This document shows positions 1 to 8,870 of a DNA stretch of 64,000 nucleotides, piece by piece. Position 1 is the stretch's first letter. Every line of letters begins with the position of its first letter. The notes under the pieces are model-generated. The model had not been told where the DNA came from. It ran no database searches and saw nothing but the letters and a program-made list of their open reading frames with translations. A program made the position numbers and the translations under genes. Source of the stretch: Cyclobacteriaceae bacterium (lineage in GTDB: Bacteria; Bacteroidota; Bacteroidia; Cytophagales; Cyclobacteriaceae); assembly GCA_012033595.1 (NCBI GenBank), contig JAAUQL010000006.1, forward strand, positions 1 to 64,000, read 5' to 3'.

Positions 1-50
1 TCAAGGCCGCAACCTCGTTCAATAATCTGAGGGAATTCTACTAAAGACAT
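1..50 (-). mobile_element. IS110-family transposase, N-terminus only (cut by window edge)
   Basis: The reverse strand opens an ATG at 50 and reads MSLVEFPQIIERGCGL before the window ends. The segment IIERGCGL is how many IS110-type DEDD transposases begin, just before a GLDVHK-like motif holding the first catalytic Asp; that motif lies outside the window. Only 16 residues are visible, so the assignment rests on one short motif. The ATG is preceded by about 125 bases without a gene up to the FmdB stop codon, which would be the element's left-end non-coding part. Confidence 0.5.
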
Positions 51-176
51 GGCGTTATATAGTTTGGTTTCTATATTTAAACGACTTTCATGCCTGTGGG
101 TGAATTCCCTCTATTCATGATTGTTTTATGCCTGTGCCCTTCGGGATTGCAAGGCTCGAAGAGCTTCTTACGAAGC
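51..176 (-). other. Gene-free stretch upstream of the IS110-type ORF; possible left end and bridge-RNA region
   Basis: No credible reading frame lies between the transposase start and the FmdB stop codon at 177. On the reverse strand there is a small hairpin AGCTTC-GTAA-GAAGCT next to the FmdB stop and a second structured segment around CCCGAAGGG. In IS110-group elements the non-coding left end upstream of the recombinase encodes the bridge RNA. Placing such an RNA here is inference from position only; element boundaries were not found. Confidence 0.25.
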
Positions 177-461
177 TTAAGCGGCATCTTTTTTTGTAGC
201 GCTCTTGCTTTCCGCGGCAGGCTTGGCATCACCTGAGGCTTTTGACTCTCCGGTAGATTTGGCTTCACTGCCCGCAGTGTCCTTTTTGCTGATACTCCTA
301 CCGACATCATCAAAGCCGATGAGCGAGGGAGCTGATAACAACTTGCCCATCTGCTTACCACATTGGTCACACACAATTATTGCTTTTCCTATTTCACTCA
401 TAGGGTGTTGTACTTCCTTTTCGAAACCACAAGAAGGACAACCGTAATCATATAATGGCAT
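177..461 (-). CDS. FmdB-type zinc ribbon protein
   Basis: This 94-residue protein begins MPLYDYGCPSCG and carries two Cys pairs, C8/C11 and C31/C34, the zinc ribbon of the FmdB/CxxC regulatory protein family. The fold covers about residues 1-40. The rest is a low-complexity tail rich in Ser, Ala, Lys and Glu, ending KKDAA. Family members are small and poorly characterised; some are annotated as regulators of formamidase or nucleic-acid binders, so a precise role is not claimed. The next gene downstream on this strand is the IS110-type element, which ends just past the stop codon without damaging it. Confidence 0.85.
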   Translation of the reverse strand: MPLYDYGCPSCGFEKEVQHPMSEIGKAIIVCDQCGKQMGKLLSAPSLIGFDDVGRSISKKDTAGSEAKSTGESKASGDAKPAAESKSATKKDAA

Positions 462-905
462 ACCGAATAATATTTATTTTTTAAAAATGCGCGCAAATAT
501 ATAGCAGTTTCGAAAAAGGATCAAGGGAAAAACCGCTGTGTTCAATGTCTGGCTACGTTGCCATGACGGTAAGCGGTGTAAAATTACGTTCGATGGGTCA
601 TTAAAGCGCTTTGCGCTGTAGAGCGTTCATGTAAAAAACAAACAAATCAAGGGGCAAATTAGCACCCGCTTACGCAATTTCTACAACAACAGCTTTTGGG
701 CAATGCAATATCAGATTCCGGATTGTTTTGACCTTCTGTACCCAATGGCCTTAGCGCTACCCATCTGCTGACGCAGGATTGTGGGGGATTGGATGTTGTT
801 TTTAAAAAAATGGAGGCCTTTGTCCTGATTGCCAGACGCACCAACGGTTGCCTGAAAAATAATTACTCGCACGCAAAGTTACCCCAACCCGATCATTCCG
901 TCTAA
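462..905. other. Intergenic stretch without a supported gene
   Basis: About 440 bases lie between the FmdB start and a small rightward ORF. A 61-codon leftward frame (659-844) ends in a Cys-rich tail (CCCRNCVSGC) but has no recognisable homology, so I do not call it. No terminator, tRNA or repeat was recognised. Confidence 0.4.
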
Positions 906-1037
906 ATGCCAAATTTTATCATTATGGCAAACGCATTGAATAACGACGCAGGACAAAAAAGAGGAAACAGAATTGCATTACTCATCGGTCTGGCTATTTT
1001 TGCCGCCTTGCTTATCATAAGGGCAATCATAAGCTGA
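906..1037 (+). CDS. Possible small single-pass membrane protein
   Basis: A 43-codon frame begins ATG at 906 (internal ATG at 924). It encodes a polar head (MANALNNDAGQKRGNR) followed by one strongly hydrophobic helix of about 18 residues (ALLIGLAIFAALLIIRAIIS) and stops at 1035-1037. The charge layout (Lys/Arg just before the helix) suits an N-in membrane insertion. It is convergent with the DMT transporter, whose stop lies 14 bases further on. I do not recognise a family. The clean topology argues for a real gene, but length alone cannot exclude chance. Confidence 0.35.
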   Translation: MPNFIIMANALNNDAGQKRGNRIALLIGLAIFAALLIIRAIIS

Positions 1038-1050
1038 CGCTGACCTAAGC

Positions 1051-1908
1051 TTACCCGCGATCGGGCACGTTCATCAACCTTCCGTAAAAACTCAAAACGT
1101 TTCCTGAAACAATCAAGGATGCGCCAATCACCTTTTCCAGTGGCATCGTTTCGCCTAACCAAAAATGACTCAAGACCATGGTCATGGGTACTATGAGGTA
1201 AAAAATGAGGCTGGAAACAAGCGTGGAAAGTCGTGTGGTAACACGCACCCATAATGTGTGCGCTATAAATGTTCCAAACACAGCCAGGTACAATAGTGCC
1301 CACCAATCTACTTCCTGAATATGCCAATTTGACCAGGGTATAAAAAAAACAAACACCAACAATGCAAAAATGAACTGACTGAATATCCTTAGAGGTTCAT
1401 GAATATACTGATATTGTTGATGCAATATGGGCAATATGGCAAAACACAAACCGCTGAAAATACCCAACAGCAAACCAAGTGTGGTATTATTGGATAATGA
1501 AAACTCCGGGACTATAAAATAGGTGCCCAGTATCGCAACAGTGAGTGCAATAAAATCATACAGTCCAGGCTTTTGGTGTCGAATGGTCCAACCCAAAAAT
1601 ATCAGATGGATTCCATAGGAGGACATTCCCAAAATTCCTATTGAAGCTGTGGCCAATTTGATACTCCAGAAATAAGTGAGCCAGTGCATGGCAAACAAAA
1701 CCCCAATAGAAACCAAAGGTAATATCATCGATTTTCCAATCTCCCTGATATGGCGCTGAGGTTTTAAAAAAAGTAAAATGAGGAAAGCAGCCAAACTAAG
1801 CCTAAACAAGCCTATTGTAATTGTATTGGCAGCTGTAAATTTAATAACTACGGGTACCGCCGCCATCAAGACCAAGGTGATAGCTGCTTCTATCCTTGTT
1901 TTTTTCAT
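1051..1908 (-). CDS. EamA/DMT-superfamily transporter
   Basis: A 285-residue, very hydrophobic protein with about ten predicted transmembrane segments arranged as two EamA-like halves (about residues 7-135 and 145-280). This is the usual length and layout of drug/metabolite transporters of the DMT superfamily. Substrates in this family range from amino acids and nucleosides to drugs, and none can be assigned here. The start MKKTRIEAA has a positively charged N-terminus that fits the first helix. It stands alone, convergent with a possible small membrane protein and divergent from the TonB receptor at 2290. Confidence 0.88.
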   Translation of the reverse strand: MKKTRIEAAITLVLMAAVPVVIKFTAANTITIGLFRLSLAAFLILLFLKPQRHIREIGKSMILPLVSIGVLFAMHWLTYFWSIKLATASIGILGMSSYGIHLIFLGWTIRHQKPGLYDFIALTVAILGTYFIVPEFSLSNNTTLGLLLGIFSGLCFAILPILHQQYQYIHEPLRIFSQFIFALLVFVFFIPWSNWHIQEVDWWALLYLAVFGTFIAHTLWVRVTTRLSTLVSSLIFYLIVPMTMVLSHFWLGETMPLEKVIGASLIVSGNVLSFYGRLMNVPDRG

Positions 1909-2211
1909 GGGAACAAAACTAAAATGAATTCAGAAATTAAAGGCAAAATATTGAATTGCAGCTTTCAATTAATAGGTTTAAGTGATTGGAGAAATACCTT
2001 TCTGCGCTACACCATTCATTCAGGGGGATGTTGTTATCCACTTATATTGACTCCTATTCCACATTTTTCTATTTTACTTCCCCATTGGTTTGTTGAACAA
2101 TAACTTGATCAGCATCAAAAAATCGATTGCCATTGGCAAATAACATCCTATTGCCCGAGAACTACATTGCCGGATTTCTTTAGCTTTTTATAAATTTCGG
2201 AGTGTACAAAA
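1909..2211. other. Intergenic stretch, nothing recognised before the promoter at 2212
   Basis: This A/T-rich spacer separates the divergent DMT transporter and the TonB receptor. I see no reading frame or repeat in it. The control elements for the receptor start at 2212 and are listed separately. Confidence 0.5.
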
Positions 2212-2282
2212 ATCCCAACATGTAGGGATTGACAGAAAAATTCCACAGACTTACCTTTGTTTTATTTATAATTAGTCTAAAT
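2212..2282 (+). promoter_or_regulatory. Promoter and two palindromic operators of the TonB receptor gene
   Basis: Three elements lie in order. First, an 18-bp near-palindrome ATCCCAACATGTAGGGAT (2212-2229). Second, a Bacteroidota-type promoter with TTG at 2229-2231 and TACCTTTG at 2252-2259, 20 bp apart. Third, an inverted repeat AATTAG-T-CTAAAT (2270-2282) just downstream of the expected transcription start, ending 7 bases before the ATG. A near-identical block with the same spacing occurs at 26560-26631 before a siderophore receptor. The TTAG-N-CTAA repeat resembles DtxR/IdeR-type metal repressor boxes, so iron control is likely by analogy. Confidence 0.65.
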
Positions 2283-2289
2283 AAACACC

Positions 2290-4742
2290 ATGGCAGTGAA
2301 AACATTTTTTATCTTTCCAATACTCTTCTTTGCACTACTAAACATGGCCCTTGGCACTGACATCCAAATCCATGGAAAGGTTGCCGGAGATGGCGATGTG
2401 CTTCCTTTTGTCAACGTGTGGATCAGCGGCACCACCATTGGCACCACCACCAATAGGAATGGTGATTATATCTTATCCAATATTCCCATTGGCAAGGTGA
2501 CCATCACGGTTCAAGGCTTGGGCTATAAAAGTGTTTCCAAAACCATAGACACTTCCCAGGGTCAAACCTTCGAACTCGATTTTGTACTCCAGGAAGACAT
2601 CCTAAATCTGGATGGAGTTGTCGTGACTGCTGGCCGCAACAGCACATCAAGGGCCGAGGCCCCGATGATCGTAAACACGCTTAGCCCCAAACTATTTGAA
2701 GCCACCCAGGCCATCAGCGTGGCGGATGTGCTGGACTTCACTCCCGGCCTGCGCATGGAATGCAACTGTTCTAATTGCGGATTTACCCAGGTGAGGATGA
2801 ACGGCATGGATGCTCCTACTCGCAAATATTGATGAACAGTCGTCCTGTGTTTAGCGGGCTGGCGGGAGTCTATGGATTGGAACTAATACCCACAAATATG
2901 ATACAACGGGTCGAGGTATTAAGGTGCGGCGGCTCCGCCTTGTTTGGTGGAAATGCCATCGCTGGTACGGTAAATATAATCACGCAAGATCCTGTCACCA
3001 ATGGATTTTCAGTTGATATGAGGAATGGCGCTATAGGATTGAACAACGAGTATAATACGTCTCCTGCCAATGATTTTATGATAAGCGCCAATGGATCCAT
3101 GGTTACTGAAGACAGGCGGGCAGGCATGTACCTTTACGGCTTGTCCAGATCACGGGATTCATTTGACGAAAACGGTGACGGCTTTACTGAGATGGTCGAT
3201 ATGAAAAACCTCACTTTTGGCCTTAGTGGTTTTCTTAAGCCATCGACCCGCACAAAATTGATGCTCGACCTTTACAGGATCGAAGAATCGCGAAGAGGGG
3301 GCAATATGCTGGATTATCTTCCCCACGAAGCCGACATAGCGGAAATGGTGGACCATAGTATTCTGGGAGCAAACATGAGTTTGGATTTTTTTACCAATAT
3401 GGAAAAACTGGACAAACTAATGATATATGCTGCAGGTCAAATGGTAGACCGCGCAAGCTATTATGGGGCGCAGCAAGACCCTGATGGATATGGAGCGACC
3501 AGGGATTTTACGTCCTCCATAGGTTCACAGTACAACTGGAATGTGTCAGAAGTCTCATCATTGATATTGGGAGTGGACAACAATAACAACCAGATTGAGG
3601 ACACCAAACTCGGTAGCAATGGAAACGCCAATACACTTATTGTCGATCAGTTTGTGAATACCCTTGGGGCATTTACCCAATACGATCTTAAATGGGACAA
3701 GACAAAAATTTCACTCGGTTTACGCCACGACAACTACCTGATCAGGGACCAGCAAAAGGATAATTATGAATCTCAACCAGACGTAACGGGTAGCGTACTA
3801 GCTCCCCGGGCAACATTTCTTTGGGATATACTACCAACGATACAGTACAGGATCAGCTATGCCAAAGGCTATCGGGCACCGCAAATATTCGATGAGGATT
3901 TGCACATAGAAGCTTCGGCATCCAAAAGGATCATCCACACCAATACATCAAACCTGACCCAGGAGACTTCCCACAGTATTTCGTCATCGTTCAACTTAAT
4001 CAATAATATCGGTGGCGTAATGACCGAATTTCTGGCAGAGGGGTTTTATACGAAATTGATCGATCCATTTGCCTATGAATACCACAGTGCGGATTCCAAT
4101 TACACTTTCGTCCAGACCCGCAAAAATGCTGAAGCGGGAGCGTTTGTAGCTGGAGTAAACCTTGAATTCAATGCTGCATTTCAAAACCATGTCACAATTT
4201 CGGCAGGGATCACTTTTCAAAAAAGCGAATATGAAGAACCCCAACTTTGGGGCGAAAACGAAACCAGTGCTTCAAGGGCATTTATGCGCTCCCCTTCACA
4301 GTATGGCTATTTGAATTTAAATTGGCAGTTGTCCAAAAAGTTCACAGCAGCACTGACAAGCACCTATACAGGAAGCATGTACGTACCGCACCTGGGGCTG
4401 GCGCCCATTACCAATGAAGAAGCAGAATTTGTACAAAATGGGCAGTGGGAACAAATTGAAGGCAGCAGGCAAGATGAAATTTCGGCCATGGCAAATGGCG
4501 ATGTGATCGCAGGAGAAAGGCTGGAAAAATCAGAGCAGTTCCTGATTTTTGGCGCCCGGCTGGCCTACGACTTTGAATTGTCTGAGGAGACAAAATTGCA
4601 AGTATATGGTGGTATTCAGAATATATTCGATCAATCGCAACGGTACCACGACAGCGGACAATACCGGGATGCAGGTTATATATACGGACCGTGCAAACCC
4701 AGGACAGTGACCCTAGGAGTAAAAATTGGCAATCTTTTTTAA
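2290..4742 (+). CDS. TonB-dependent outer-membrane receptor (frameshifted near 2812)
   Basis: Two overlapping frames (2290-2832 and 2775-4742) make one receptor of about 817 residues once a missing base near 2811-2814 is restored, joining MNGMD to SQILMNSRP. Order of parts: signal peptide (about 1-22), carboxypeptidase-D-like beta domain (about 25-105), plug domain with a Cys cluster CNCSNCGFTQVR before the lesion, then a long beta-barrel ending with an aromatic residue (GNLF). The family normally has RGGGSALFGG in the plug; here it reads RCGGSALFGG. The role is TonB-driven uptake across the outer membrane; the upstream block matches that of a siderophore receptor, so an iron-related ligand is inferred. 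The break may be a sequencing error. Confidence 0.85.
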
Positions 4743-5382
4743 GCGGACAAAATCAATTGTATAATGACTGTAAACCATTGAGGCTTGCACTCGTTTTATT
4801 CAAATGGATATTTCATTTTCATTTGACTTTCCTATGGTTGATGGAATTAGTGAGACGCACAGGTTCGATTTCTGAGCTCGATGTGAATTAAAAAGGAAAA
4901 ATCAGGAGAACAAAAACACACTTAACAATATCGTCTAGAAATGAGTATCTAAAATAAAGTTATTTTAGATAAGGAGATAACGGGAGTTTCGGTGGGATTT
5001 TTTAAATATATAAGTATGGTTACCCATTTAGATATCGAAGAAGCAAATTACTAATTCACAAACCCTTCAAGGATTCCGATCAATAAAAACCATGGATGTA
5101 TGATGCTTTGTTACACTGACAGGCTGAAATCCTTGAAGGGTTGGCAATCTATAAATATGATGATATAATACTGAGACCTAAATGGGTAACCCTGTATATA
5201 AATAAACCAATGGTTCAGTTGTAATAATAATCAATACCTTCTTATTGATCTACCAAAAGGCGAAGCAGCTGAAAACCTGCATAGCTCGCTTCAATTAAAA
5301 TCATTTCGGAATTTACATACATATTTATTTAAAGCCATTTTAGAACATAAGGGAATACTCCACAAAGCCTAATGCCCATCTG
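4743..5382. other. 640-base intergenic region holding an inverted-repeat element
   Basis: Between the TonB receptor and the CobW GTPase (convergent genes) there is no credible coding frame. The only structure I see is the nested inverted-repeat element at 5018-5191; the flanks are A/T-rich. Confidence 0.5.
5018..5191. repeat. Nested inverted-repeat (MITE-like) element
   Basis: Outer arms GGTTACCCATTTAG (5018-5031) and CTAAATGGGTAACC (5178-5191) are perfect inverted copies, with weaker matching A/T-rich sequence outside. Inner arms AACCCTTCAAGGATT (5061-5075) and AATCCTTGAAGGGTT (5128-5142) are also perfect inverted copies. Both pairs share nearly the same centre (about 5102-5104). The element has no reading frame, so it could be a non-autonomous miniature transposon or a structured bidirectional transcription stop between convergent genes. 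Confidence 0.6.
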
Positions 5383-6612
5383 TTAACTCGCTTTTTGAAC
5401 AGCTTTCTGTTCATGCACCGGCCAGTTATCTTCAAAATGGATCTTGCCTGTCATAGCTGCTTCATCCATTTCATTCACCAGGCATTTTCTTAAAGCTTCG
5501 GTGATAGCTTCTTTGTCCATATCCTGACCGATGATGACCAACTCGTTCATGCGGTCGCCCCATTTTTTGTCCCATTTTCTCATGATTTCCTGTTGGTTTT
5601 CCATGTAGGCTTCACTGCGTGCCCGTTCCTTCATGGGTACGGCAGCCCACCATCGGCCATAAAGTTCAGCTTTGAGTGAGCCTCCGGCCTGGCTCCAAAG
5701 CAATGCTTTTTCTGGACGGGAAGCTAGCCAGAACAGTCCCTTGCTGCGGAAAATGGTAGCGGGCCAATCACGGTTCACATACTGCCAGAACCGCTCCGGA
5801 TGAAAAGGACGTCTATCCCTGAAGACAAAGGATGAAATACAGTACTCCTCAGTTTCCGGGGTATGTTCATTGTTCAACTCCTTGATCCATCCGGCAGCCT
5901 GCTCGGCTTTGTCATATTCAAAAAGCCTGGTGTTAATGATTTCCTTCGGATCTACTTTGCTATGGCTTGTCCTGATGATCCTGGCTTCCGGGTTGAGCTT
6001 TTTCAGCATACCTTCCAGCATTTGCAACCGCTGCTCATCCACCAGATCGGTTTTATTGAGGAGGATGACGTTAGCGAACTCCACCTGGTCTGTGAGCAGG
6101 TTTACAATGGTGCGCTGGTCTTCCCCATCGTCCGTCATCTTTCTGGCCATAATGGTATCTGCACTTCCAAAATCTTTGAAAAAGTTGAAGGCATCTACTA
6201 CGGTTACCATTGTATCCAGCCGGGTGAAGCGGGTCAAATCATACAGTTCATCTCCGGTGGCAAAGGAAAAAGTCTGTGCCACTGGAATCGGTTCGGATAT
6301 CCCCGTGCTTTCTATAAGCAGGTAGTCAAACTTTTTCATTTTGGCCAGCTTTTCCACCTCTATCATCAAATCCTCACGCAAGGTGCAGCAGATGCACCCA
6401 TTGCTCATTTCCACCAGCTTTTCATCGGTACGCGAGAGTTTGATCTCATTATGCACCAATTGACTGTCCACATTTACTTCGCTCATGTCATTGACGATCA
6501 CGGCTACTTTTAGCCCCTGCCGGTTGTGCAGGATGTGGTTGAGCAAAGTGGTTTTTCCCGCCCCCAAAAAGCCACTGAGCACCGTCACCGGTAGTTTTTG
6601 TGTTCCAAACAT
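5383..6612 (-). CDS. COG0523/CobW-family metal-chaperone GTPase
   Basis: A 409-residue GTPase of the CobW/YciC/ZigA family, which delivers metals, most often zinc, to client proteins. Visible motifs are the P-loop GFLGAGKTT (residues 14-22), the metal site CICC (73-76), ESTGISEP (switch II region), the guanine-specificity motif NKTD, and a CobW_C domain over the last third ([12 protein letters not shown] through the LVIIGQDMD strand). It follows a MerC-like membrane protein by one base. Proximity to Zur-type operators and a Fur-family gene points to a zinc-starvation role; that is inference, since no operator was found right before this pair. Confidence 0.9.
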   Translation of the reverse strand: MFGTQKLPVTVLSGFLGAGKTTLLNHILHNRQGLKVAVIVNDMSEVNVDSQLVHNEIKLSRTDEKLVEMSNGCICCTLREDLMIEVEKLAKMKKFDYLLIESTGISEPIPVAQTFSFATGDELYDLTRFTRLDTMVTVVDAFNFFKDFGSADTIMARKMTDDGEDQRTIVNLLTDQVEFANVILLNKTDLVDEQRLQMLEGMLKKLNPEARIIRTSHSKVDPKEIINTRLFEYDKAEQAAGWIKELNNEHTPETEEYCISSFVFRDRRPFHPERFWQYVNRDWPATIFRSKGLFWLASRPEKALLWSQAGGSLKAELYGRWWAAVPMKERARSEAYMENQQEIMRKWDKKWGDRMNELVIIGQDMDKEAITEALRKCLVNEMDEAAMTGKIHFEDNWPVHEQKAVQKAS

Positions 6613-6613
6613 G

Positions 6614-7015
6614 TTATTTTGATTTATTTTGTTGATGTATGCAATCAGGAAACTCCACGTGCGACTTCTTCACCTGCTCCCAGTTAATGAAATGTGCCAT
6701 GGCCACCACCACCGCCCCAACGGAAGTCAGGGTGATCTCCTTCCACTCAGATTGTATCAGGTGACCTGTGCCTATAAGGATAAACCCAACCACTACAATG
6801 ACCAGCGCTAATGGCTTTTGGTGGTGCCTGCGATAGCCATGTATTAGCGCATAAGAGGCAATACAAAAGCTCAGTAAGATGATGGCGTATTCAATCCATG
6901 GGTTATTCAGATAGTGAAGTCCGGCCAATGGTGCAAGACTGAGCAAAAAGGGCAGAGCTGCACAATGTACGGCACATAAAAGTGAGACGGAAAAACCTAC
7001 TAAATCAAGATTCAT
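6614..7015 (-). CDS. MerC-domain membrane protein
   Basis: A 133-residue membrane protein with four predicted helices. The first helix carries CAVHCAALP, the Cys pair typical of MerC-like proteins. MerC proper moves Hg(II) across the inner membrane, but in Bacteroidota MerC-like proteins often sit beside CobW GTPases and Zur genes without any other mercury gene, and no merA or merR is present here. A role in zinc or another soft metal is therefore inferred. Its stop is two bases from the GTPase start, so the two genes are probably one transcript. Confidence 0.8.
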   Translation of the reverse strand: MNLDLVGFSVSLLCAVHCAALPFLLSLAPLAGLHYLNNPWIEYAIILLSFCIASYALIHGYRRHHQKPLALVIVVVGFILIGTGHLIQSEWKEITLTSVGAVVVAMAHFINWEQVKKSHVEFPDCIHQQNKSK

Positions 7016-7226
7016 TTTTTCAAAAGTATATTCATGTGTATAGTTTAATTTCCAATTGCCACATGTAATTCGCTACAAATTTTATTCATCTTCGGTTGGT
7101 AAATTAAGATGCTTAATATTTATGCTCATTTAATAGGTATAGTTTGATATTTAATTGCGACAAGCTGTCCCGACCATTGTACCATTGTAGTGATGGAATT
7201 ATGATGTTGGAGATGCCGATCTGATT

Positions 7227-8132
7227 TTAAAAATCCTCTTCAATAAGTTCTTTGTTAACAAACGCCCCGGCCATATTGCCGGAAGCCATTGCTGCACTTA
7301 CCGATCGGAACGGAGTAGTGTTGTCACCGGCTGCATATAAACCGGATATGGATGTCCTTTGAAACTCATCAATTTCTATGTACCCATCATCATTTATTTT
7401 GCATCCCAGGGCTTCTGGTATACCAGAATTTTGCTCAAATGGTAAACGGGTATAAAGGGCTTCAAGTGAAAGAGTGCTGTCATCTTTAAAGTTTACTGTT
7501 TTCACATACCCATCCTCATGGTGAATGCTTAATAACTCTGACTCTACTACCTTGATATTACGATCTTTAAGAACTTCTTTTTGCTTTTCCGATAAGGGCG
7601 ACTTACCATTTGTAAATAGCGTGAGATGCTTTGTCCAATGGCTGATCATTTTAGTGAAATCAAACGCCATTTCATCAATGGATAATATACCGGTCTTTTT
7701 ATTGATCACTTCATAGCCGTGACAATAGGGACAATGTAATATAGATATGCCCCAGCATTCTGTAAAACCTTCAATGTCAGGCATAATATCTTTAATTCCC
7801 GAAGTAATAATCAGCTTTCGAGCCTTTTGGGACTGTCCGGAGGCAGTTGTCACCACAAAATCTGGACCCTCCTGCCTGGCCGATTTAGCTTCATCATTGA
7901 TCAAAAAAACCGTATCGTAGAGCAACACCTGCTTTTTGGCAGCTAATATGATATTTCCTGGTTTTTCTCCGTCCAGAGTAATAACGTTATGCGTGGCTGG
8001 TGTTTGTCTATTGCATGGACGGCCACTGTCTATTACCAACACACTACGCATAGACCTTCCCAAGGCCATCGCTGCTGACAAGCCTGAAAAGCTTCCTCCG
8101 ATAATGATCACATCGTATTTTGAATGGTGCAT
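7227..8132 (-). CDS. Thioredoxin-reductase-like FAD/NAD(P)H oxidoreductase
   Basis: About 301 residues. The N-terminal FAD-binding motif is VIIIGGSFSGLSAA, the redox pair CPYC lies near residue 140, and a C-terminal FAD motif LYAAGDNTTPFRSV is present, as in the thioredoxin reductase superfamily. The central pyridine-nucleotide Rossmann motif is weak, so partner and substrate are open. I use the ATG at 8132 (MHHSKYDV): the longer ATG at 8156 lies inside an operator and the predicted transcript start region. It is divergent from the ABC operon at 8244 with a shared Zur-type control region. Confidence 0.85.
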   Translation of the reverse strand: MHHSKYDVIIIGGSFSGLSAAMALGRSMRSVLVIDSGRPCNRQTPATHNVITLDGEKPGNIILAAKKQVLLYDTVFLINDEAKSARQEGPDFVVTTASGQSQKARKLIITSGIKDIMPDIEGFTECWGISILHCPYCHGYEVINKKTGILSIDEMAFDFTKMISHWTKHLTLFTNGKSPLSEKQKEVLKDRNIKVVESELLSIHHEDGYVKTVNFKDDSTLSLEALYTRLPFEQNSGIPEALGCKINDDGYIEIDEFQRTSISGLYAAGDNTTPFRSVSAAMASGNMAGAFVNKELIEEDF

Positions 8133-8146
8133 ATCGATTTGATTTA

Positions 8147-8227
8147 AACGCAACATAATTGCAAATATAAGGTTTATTGCAATAAATGCAACATAGTTGC
8201 GTTTGTTTATTGCACTGATTAAGTTTG
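8147..8227. promoter_or_regulatory. Divergent promoters with twin Zur-type operators
   Basis: Operator 1 is AACGCAAC-ATA-ATTGCAAA (8147-8165). Operator 2 is AATGCAAC-ATA-GTTGCGTT (8185-8203). Their centres are 38 bp apart. Between them is a perfect palindrome TTTATTGCAATAAA (8173-8186). Rightward promoter: TTG 8197-8199, 20 bp, TAAGTTTG 8220-8227, for the ABC genes. Leftward promoter: CAA 8189-8191 (TTG), 19 bp, TATATTTG on the reverse strand at 8162-8169. Operator 2 covers the rightward -33; operator 1 covers the leftward -7. The same operator recurs at 26174-26235, and a Fur-family gene lies at 10641. Confidence 0.7.
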
Positions 8228-8243
8228 TAGCTAAAATAAAGAA

Positions 8244-8870
8244 ATGGTTAAGGTCCGCGCCCTATTTTTTGCTTACAACAAGCAGACTTGTTTTCGCTTT
8301 CCGGATATAGATTTGGAAGCTGGCAGAAACCTGTTAGTGCTTGGAGAATCCGGGATTGGCAAAACTACATTGCTGCACCTGTTGGCAGGTTTGCTATGGC
8401 CTAAGTCCGGGAGCGTGGAAGTGATGGGCACGGTGCTTCATGAAATGTCTTTGGCAAAGCTGGACCGTTTCCGGGGCAGGCATATAGGCCTGGTGTTTCA
8501 GCGACCGCATTTTGTCCTTGCCCTTTCGCTTGCAGAAAACCTGGCCTTGGTGCAATATCTGGCCGGAAAGCAACAAGACAAAAACCGGATCAGTGAAGTA
8601 CTCGATAGCTTGGGGATCCGTCATAAGCTTCATGAAAAGCCATACAGGCTAAGCCAGGGAGAACAGCAGCGGGCGGCCATTGCCCTTGCAGTAGTCAATA
8701 ATCCCCGACTTATCCTTGCTGATGAACCTACCTCCAGCCTGGATGATAAAAATTGTATGAAAGTAGCAGCATTGCTGAAAGAACAAGCCTCTGCCACTGG
8801 GGCACAGCTCATCATCATTACACACGACCAACGGTTGAAAGCGCAGTTTCAAAACACCCTCATACTATGA
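8244..8870 (+). CDS. ABC transporter ATPase (LolD/MacB type)
   Basis: A 208-residue nucleotide-binding protein with Walker A GESGIGKTT (about residues 36-44), signature LSQGEQQR, Walker B LILADEPT, and the switch His in ITHD. It groups with ATPases that drive FtsX-like (MacB/LolCE type) permeases. Its TGA overlaps the permease ATG (ATGA at 8867-8870), so the two are translationally coupled. The gene is driven by a promoter covered by a Zur-type operator. In Pseudomonas aeruginosa the zinc-responsive PA4063-PA4066 cluster has the same ATPase/permease/DUF3299 order, supporting a zinc role. Confidence 0.9.
   Translation: MVKVRALFFAYNKQTCFRFPDIDLEAGRNLLVLGESGIGKTTLLHLLAGLLWPKSGSVEVMGTVLHEMSLAKLDRFRGRHIGLVFQRPHFVLALSLAENLALVQYLAGKQQDKNRISEVLDSLGIRHKLHEKPYRLSQGEQQRAAIALAVVNNPRLILADEPTSSLDDKNCMKVAALLKEQASATGAQLIIITHDQRLKAQFQNTLIL

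Noticed and set aside
659..844. Leftward 61-codon frame with a Cys-rich end, peptide-precursor-like
   Set aside because: No neighbouring modification or export genes, no family resemblance, and chance is enough to explain it.
6614..7015. Mercury resistance operon
   Set aside because: Only the MerC-like protein is present; merA, merR and merT/P are absent and the neighbours are zinc-type.
8133..8156. Longer N-terminus of the flavin oxidoreductase
   Set aside because: It would start inside a Zur-type operator and near the transcription start; ATG 8132 fits the family start.
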